The notes beneath the pieces are model-generated. The model saw only the letters and a list, made by a program, of their open reading frames with translations, had not been told where the DNA came from and searched no databases. A program made the translations under genes and the position numbers. DNA of 18,896 bases from CAZWSC01 sp964636385 (GTDB lineage: Bacteria > Eisenbacteria > RBG-16-71-46 > CAIMUX01). Every line of letters begins with the position of its first letter. Position 1 is the first letter of the stretch. Below, piece by piece: positions 15,800 through 18,896 of the stretch. Location: the NCBI GenBank assembly GCA_964636385.1, contig CAZWSC010000067.1, positions 1-18,896 of the forward strand, written 5' to 3'.

Positions 15800-15828
15800 T
15801 TGAACCCCCGGAGCTGAGCCTGTAGACT
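15800..15828 (+). promoter_or_regulatory. Sigma70-type promoter candidate for iorAB
   Basis: TTGAAC (15800-15805) and TAGACT (15823-15828) are 17 bases apart, the optimal spacing, and each matches the consensus at four of six positions. A TG lies directly before the -10 element. The transcript would begin near 15835, about 45 bases before the iorA start codon. Confidence 0.5.
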
Positions 15829-15880
15829 CGCCCTGCCAATCCTCTCTCACATCAACAAGCACAAAGGAAGGCAGACAGAC

Positions 15881-17812
15881 ATGGATCCTATCCTTGCGGA
15901 CAAGCCTGGGACCAGGGTGCTTCTGCTCGGCAACGACGCCCTGGCGCGCGGCGCAGTCGAGGCCGGTTGCCGCGTGGCTGCAACCTACCCGGGGACACCA
16001 TCTTCCGAGATCGGGAATACCTTCCAGCGGATCGCGGCCGAGGCCGGGATCTTCTTCGAGTTCTCCATCAACGAGAAGGTCGCCTTCGAGACCGCGGCCG
16101 CCGCGGCCATAGCCGGGGTGCGCTCGTTCACCTTCATGAAGCATGTAGGGCTGAACGTGGCTGCCGACGCCTTCATGACCCTGGCGTACACGGGGGTTCG
16201 GGCGGGGATGATCATCGTCTCGGCGGACGATCCCGAGTGCCACTCCTCCCAGAACGAGCAGGACAACCGCTACTTCGCGAAGATGTCCGGGGTCCCGATG
16301 CTCGAGCCATCCAACCCGGAGGAGGCGCGGCGGATGATGCTTGCCGGGTACGAGCTCTCCGAGAAGTACGAGATGCCGGTGATGCTCCGCACCACGACCC
16401 GCCTCAACCACGTGCGCGGCCCGGTGGAGCTGGGGCCGATGCTGAAGCCGTCCGAGGGGCGCGTGTCGTGGAAGAAGGAGCCGCGCCGCTTCGTCACAGT
16501 GCCGACTACCGCGCGTGCGCGCCATCCGGTCCTGCTGGAGACACTGGCGAAGATGGCGGACGACGCGGAGGACTCGCCCTTCACGCGGGTGGAGACTCCC
16601 CGCAAGGCGAACCGCAAGGGTAAGAAGGCCGGGTTCATAACATCCGGTGTGCCCTCCAACTACGTCATGGAGGTGCTGGACAACGTCGAGATGGGGATCA
16701 CAGCGCATGTCCTGCACCTGGGGATGACCCATCCCCTGCCCGAGAGGAAGGTCGCCGAGTTCTGCCGTGAGCACGACTTCGTGATCATCGTGGAGGAGCT
16801 GGAGCCTTTCCTTGAGGAAAGCATCAAGGCGATCCTGCACGAGCAGAAGATCGACTGCGCTGTCCTGGCCAAGAAGGAGGGGCACTTCCCGCGCGCCTTC
16901 GAGTTCAACCCCGAGATAGTCGCCGACGGGATCATCTCCGCTCTCGCATCGAGGGGGATCAAGGCCGACAGGCCGCGCCGCAAGCCTGGCGAGTGGGCCG
17001 AGCTTTCACAGCCCGTGCGCCCGCCGGTGCTCTGCCCCGGCTGCCCGCACCGCGCCGCCTTCTACGCCGTTCGCCGGGCCACCCGCGGCAAGGCCGCCTT
17101 CTCCACCGACATCGGGTGTTACACACTCGGGATGGCGCCCCCGCACGAGATGGGCGACCTCGTCCTCTGCATGGGCAGCTCCGCAGGGGCCGCGGGCGCG
17201 CTGTCGAAGGTCGTGGAGGAACCGGTCGTCGCCTTCATAGGGGACTCCACCTTCTTCCACTCAGGAGTTGCGCCGCTGATCAATGCCGTGCACAACCGCC
17301 ACAGGTTCGTCCTCAACATTATGGACAACAGCACAACGGCGATGACCGGGCACCAGCCGCATCCGGGCATCCCGATGGACGGGATGGGGCAGAAGGCGCC
17401 TGCCGTGGACATCGCGGAGGTCTGCCGGGGGATCGGCGTGGAGCATGTCGTCACGGTGGATCCCCTGGATGTGAAGGCGACGCAGCAGGCGTTCAAGGAT
17501 GCGCTCGGCCACAAGAGCGTCAGCGTCGTCATCACGAAGTCGCCCTGCGTGCTCCTGCTGGAGCGCGACCGGCGGAAGAAGGGGGTGAAGGGCACGAAGT
17601 ACGAGGTCTACCAGGACAGGTGCCGCCACTGCCACCTCTGCACGAAGTCATTCGCCTGCCCCGCCTTCATCCGCGACGGGGATGACCATTACATCGACGT
17701 GACCCTCTGCCTATCCTGCGGGGTCTGCGCGCAGATCTGCCCCTTCGACGCAATGGGGCCGGTTGGAGAAGGGGAGAAGGTGCCCGCCGGGGTCGACGAG
17801 GGAGGGAAGTAG
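15881..17812 (+). CDS. iorA: Indolepyruvate:ferredoxin oxidoreductase, alpha subunit
   Basis: The ATG at 15881 follows GGAAGG (15866-15871) by nine bases; the 643-residue length is usual for IorA. The N-terminal part (about 15-200) is the pyruvate-oxidoreductase pyrimidine-binding domain with TYPGTPSSEIG and MKHVGLNVAADAFM. Residues about 385-560 form the thiamine-pyrophosphate domain, with CPGCPHRA, DIGCYTLG, GDSTFFHSG (from 454) and DNSTTAMTGHQPHPG. The C-terminus carries two 4Fe-4S motifs: C581, C584, C587, C593-P and C610, C613, C616, C620-P. With IorB the enzyme oxidatively decarboxylates indolepyruvate and related aryl pyruvates to aryl-acetyl-CoA, reducing ferredoxin, in aromatic amino acid breakdown in anaerobic or low-oxygen metabolism. 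One base separates its stop codon from iorB. Confidence 0.95.
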   Translation: MDPILADKPGTRVLLLGNDALARGAVEAGCRVAATYPGTPSSEIGNTFQRIAAEAGIFFEFSINEKVAFETAAAAAIAGVRSFTFMKHVGLNVAADAFMTLAYTGVRAGMIIVSADDPECHSSQNEQDNRYFAKMSGVPMLEPSNPEEARRMMLAGYELSEKYEMPVMLRTTTRLNHVRGPVELGPMLKPSEGRVSWKKEPRRFVTVPTTARARHPVLLETLAKMADDAEDSPFTRVETPRKANRKGKKAGFITSGVPSNYVMEVLDNVEMGITAHVLHLGMTHPLPERKVAEFCREHDFVIIVEELEPFLEESIKAILHEQKIDCAVLAKKEGHFPRAFEFNPEIVADGIISALASRGIKADRPRRKPGEWAELSQPVRPPVLCPGCPHRAAFYAVRRATRGKAAFSTDIGCYTLGMAPPHEMGDLVLCMGSSAGAAGALSKVVEEPVVAFIGDSTFFHSGVAPLINAVHNRHRFVLNIMDNSTTAMTGHQPHPGIPMDGMGQKAPAVDIAEVCRGIGVEHVVTVDPLDVKATQQAFKDALGHKSVSVVITKSPCVLLLERDRRKKGVKGTKYEVYQDRCRHCHLCTKSFACPAFIRDGDDHYIDVTLCLSCGVCAQICPFDAMGPVGEGEKVPAGVDEGGK

Positions 17813-17813
17813 A

Positions 17814-18422
17814 ATGCCGGCCACGAATACAGATTGCATAACAGTCCAGATCGTCGGCGTTGGGGGCCAGGGCGCCCTGACCGTCTCCAAGATCATCGGC
17901 CACGCGGCTGTCGAGAAGGATATCCCGATCCTGGTGAGCGAGATCCACGGGATGGCCCAGCGCGGAGGGGTGGTACAGACAACCGTGCGCCTTGGCGACA
18001 CGCGCTCGTCCCTCCCCTTCGCCACCGACATCAGCGTGATTCTGGGGTTCGAGCCGCTGGAGGTGTACAGGGCAAGGGACCAGATCACTGCTGACACGGT
18101 CGTGATCATCAACCGCGATCCGATCCGGCCTGTCTCCGTAAGCTCGGGCGGGCGGGAGTATCCCGACATCCCGACGATCGAGGCGGAGGCGCGGAAGAAC
18201 GCGGCCGAAGTTCACTCACTCTCCGCGCACGAGCGCGCGCTCGAGGCCGGAAGCGAGAAGACCGCCAATGTGGTGATGCTCGGCGCGCTCGTCGGCACGG
18301 GGCTGCTTCCTTTCACATACGAGGAGATGAAGGCATCGGTCGTCGCCTCGGTGCCGCCCAAGGCGATCGAGGCGAACCTGGCTGCGTTCGACCTCGGGTA
18401 CACGGAGGTGAAGAAGGGGTAG
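17814..18422 (+). CDS. iorB: Indolepyruvate:ferredoxin oxidoreductase, beta subunit
   Basis: The ATG at 17814 follows GGAGG (17801-17805) by eight bases, and the binding site lies within the last codons of iorA. The 202-residue protein is the gamma-type domain of the pyruvate-oxidoreductase superfamily: VGVGGQGALTVSKIIG near the start, then EIHGMAQRGGVVQTTVRLG, and ANVVMLGALVGTGLLPF in the C-terminal part. It is the partner of IorA and contributes to coenzyme A binding and assembly. The tight spacing shows one transcriptional and translational unit with iorA. Confidence 0.94.
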   Translation: MPATNTDCITVQIVGVGGQGALTVSKIIGHAAVEKDIPILVSEIHGMAQRGGVVQTTVRLGDTRSSLPFATDISVILGFEPLEVYRARDQITADTVVIINRDPIRPVSVSSGGREYPDIPTIEAEARKNAAEVHSLSAHERALEAGSEKTANVVMLGALVGTGLLPFTYEEMKASVVASVPPKAIEANLAAFDLGYTEVKKG

Positions 18423-18451
18423 GGTGCGGCTTCGGCGGCGGTGTGCATGCT

Positions 18452-18472
18452 CCCCGCAACGTATCGGCGGGG
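18452..18472 (+). terminator. GC-rich stem after iorB
   Basis: CCCCGC (18452-18457) pairs with GCGGGG (18467-18472) around nine bases, 29 bases after the iorB stop codon. No T-tract follows. It could end the iorAB transcript before the amidohydrolase gene. Confidence 0.35.
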
Positions 18473-18540
18473 CGGGAGTTGCGGCGGGGCCGGTTCACGC
18501 GATGTGATCCCGTGCAGATCCGATACGAAGGGAGGAACCC

Positions 18541-18896
18541 ATGTCGGTTCCATCGGGCTGTGCAGTCTCCATCATGCTGCTCGCGCTCGCCGCTGCCCAG
18601 GCACCGGCGGGGGACGCCATGGACGTGGCTGTGACCGAAGCTCCCGCCCCTGCCCGGCTCATTCTCACCAACGTAGCCGTGTTCGACGTTGATGCCGGCG
18701 TCATGACCGGCCCGATGGACATCCTGATCGACGGCAGTCGGATCGCGGTCGTGCGCGATGCGGGCGCCCCGATGGACGCGCCTGACTGGAGCGACGCGGC
18801 CGTCATCGATTGCGCGGGCAGGTACGCCGTTCCCGGCCTGTTCGACAGTCACACGCACGTGACCAACCTCAGAATGATGGGCAGCGGGATGATCGA
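18541..18896 (+). CDS. Exported amidohydrolase family protein (3' partial)
   Basis: The ATG at 18541 follows GGAGG (18531-18535) by five bases; 118 residues are visible and the frame runs off the window. A short hydrophobic N-terminus (VSIMLLALAAAQAPAG) looks like a signal peptide, so the enzyme is probably periplasmic. Residues about 39-95 form the usual beta-rich start of amidohydrolases (LILTNVAVFDVDAG, MDILIDGSRIAVV, IDCAGRYAVPGLFD). The first metal-binding motif H104-T-H106 follows. Exported relatives are often annotated as imidazolonepropionase-like or prolidase-like hydrolases; the substrate cannot be read from this part. It lies 118 bases after iorB and may have its own promoter. Confidence 0.82.
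   Translation, partial: MSVPSGCAVSIMLLALAAAQAPAGDAMDVAVTEAPAPARLILTNVAVFDVDAGVMTGPMDILIDGSRIAVVRDAGAPMDAPDWSDAAVIDCAGRYAVPGLFDSHTHVTNLRMMGSGMI

Noticed and set aside
14553..15803. Plus-strand open frame of 416 codons opposite the AAA_14 ATPase
   Set aside because: The minus strand has intact Walker motifs and a full-length family match; the plus frame has no recognisable domain and is a shadow.

Overview
The window is GC-rich bacterial chromosome, densely coded, with strong purine-rich ribosome binding sites. Two exported proteins at the left edge end in an FlgD/type-IX-sorting-like C-terminal domain and carry cohesin-like and dockerin-like modules. With the high GC content, this points to an uncultured lineage around the Fibrobacteres-Chlorobi-Bacteroidetes group, such as the Krumholzibacteriota or Eisenbacteria type. 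That placement is an inference from protein style; there is no rRNA or tRNA here to test it.

Layout. (1) 2-3295, plus strand: the end of a large surface or secreted protein (beta-helix, cohesin-like, Ig-like, FN3, dockerin-like, C-terminal sorting domain), then a small signal-peptide-bearing cohesin-domain protein. A 12-bp perfect hairpin separates them. (2) 3437-6555, minus strand: a KH-domain RNA-binding protein (KhpA-like), a lipoprotein with the M28 metallopeptidase fold but most metal and catalytic residues replaced, and a CheW protein with a CZB-type zinc-binding domain inserted in its middle. (3) 6556-7094: a non-coding divergent region with several inverted repeats. (4) 7095-14413, plus strand: a tight three-gene operon of a periplasmic TPR protein with a TonB-like C-terminal domain, an SbcD/YhaO-like Mre11-family nuclease, and a 1512-residue SbcC/YhaN-like SMC-type ATPase. 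The ATPase carries a central transmembrane hairpin where SbcC has its zinc hook, and both of its arms contain an internal tandem duplication. (5) 14475-15692, minus strand: a lone AAA_14/DUF4143 ATPase. (6) 15881-18422, plus strand: iorA-iorB, the two subunits of indolepyruvate:ferredoxin oxidoreductase, behind a plausible sigma70-type promoter. (7) 18541 to the end: the start of an exported amidohydrolase, cut by the window edge.

How the genes relate. The nuclease and ATPase should form one complex, an Mre11-Rad50-like machine tethered to the inner membrane. The TPR/TonB-like gene is co-transcribed with them but has no obvious shared role. IorAB oxidises aryl pyruvates from aromatic amino acids with ferredoxin as acceptor. 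The remaining genes look like independent housekeeping or accessory functions. The observations most worth following are the duplicated arms of the membrane-anchored SbcC-like protein, the degenerate M28 lipoprotein, and the CheW-CZB fusion without any other chemotaxis gene nearby.
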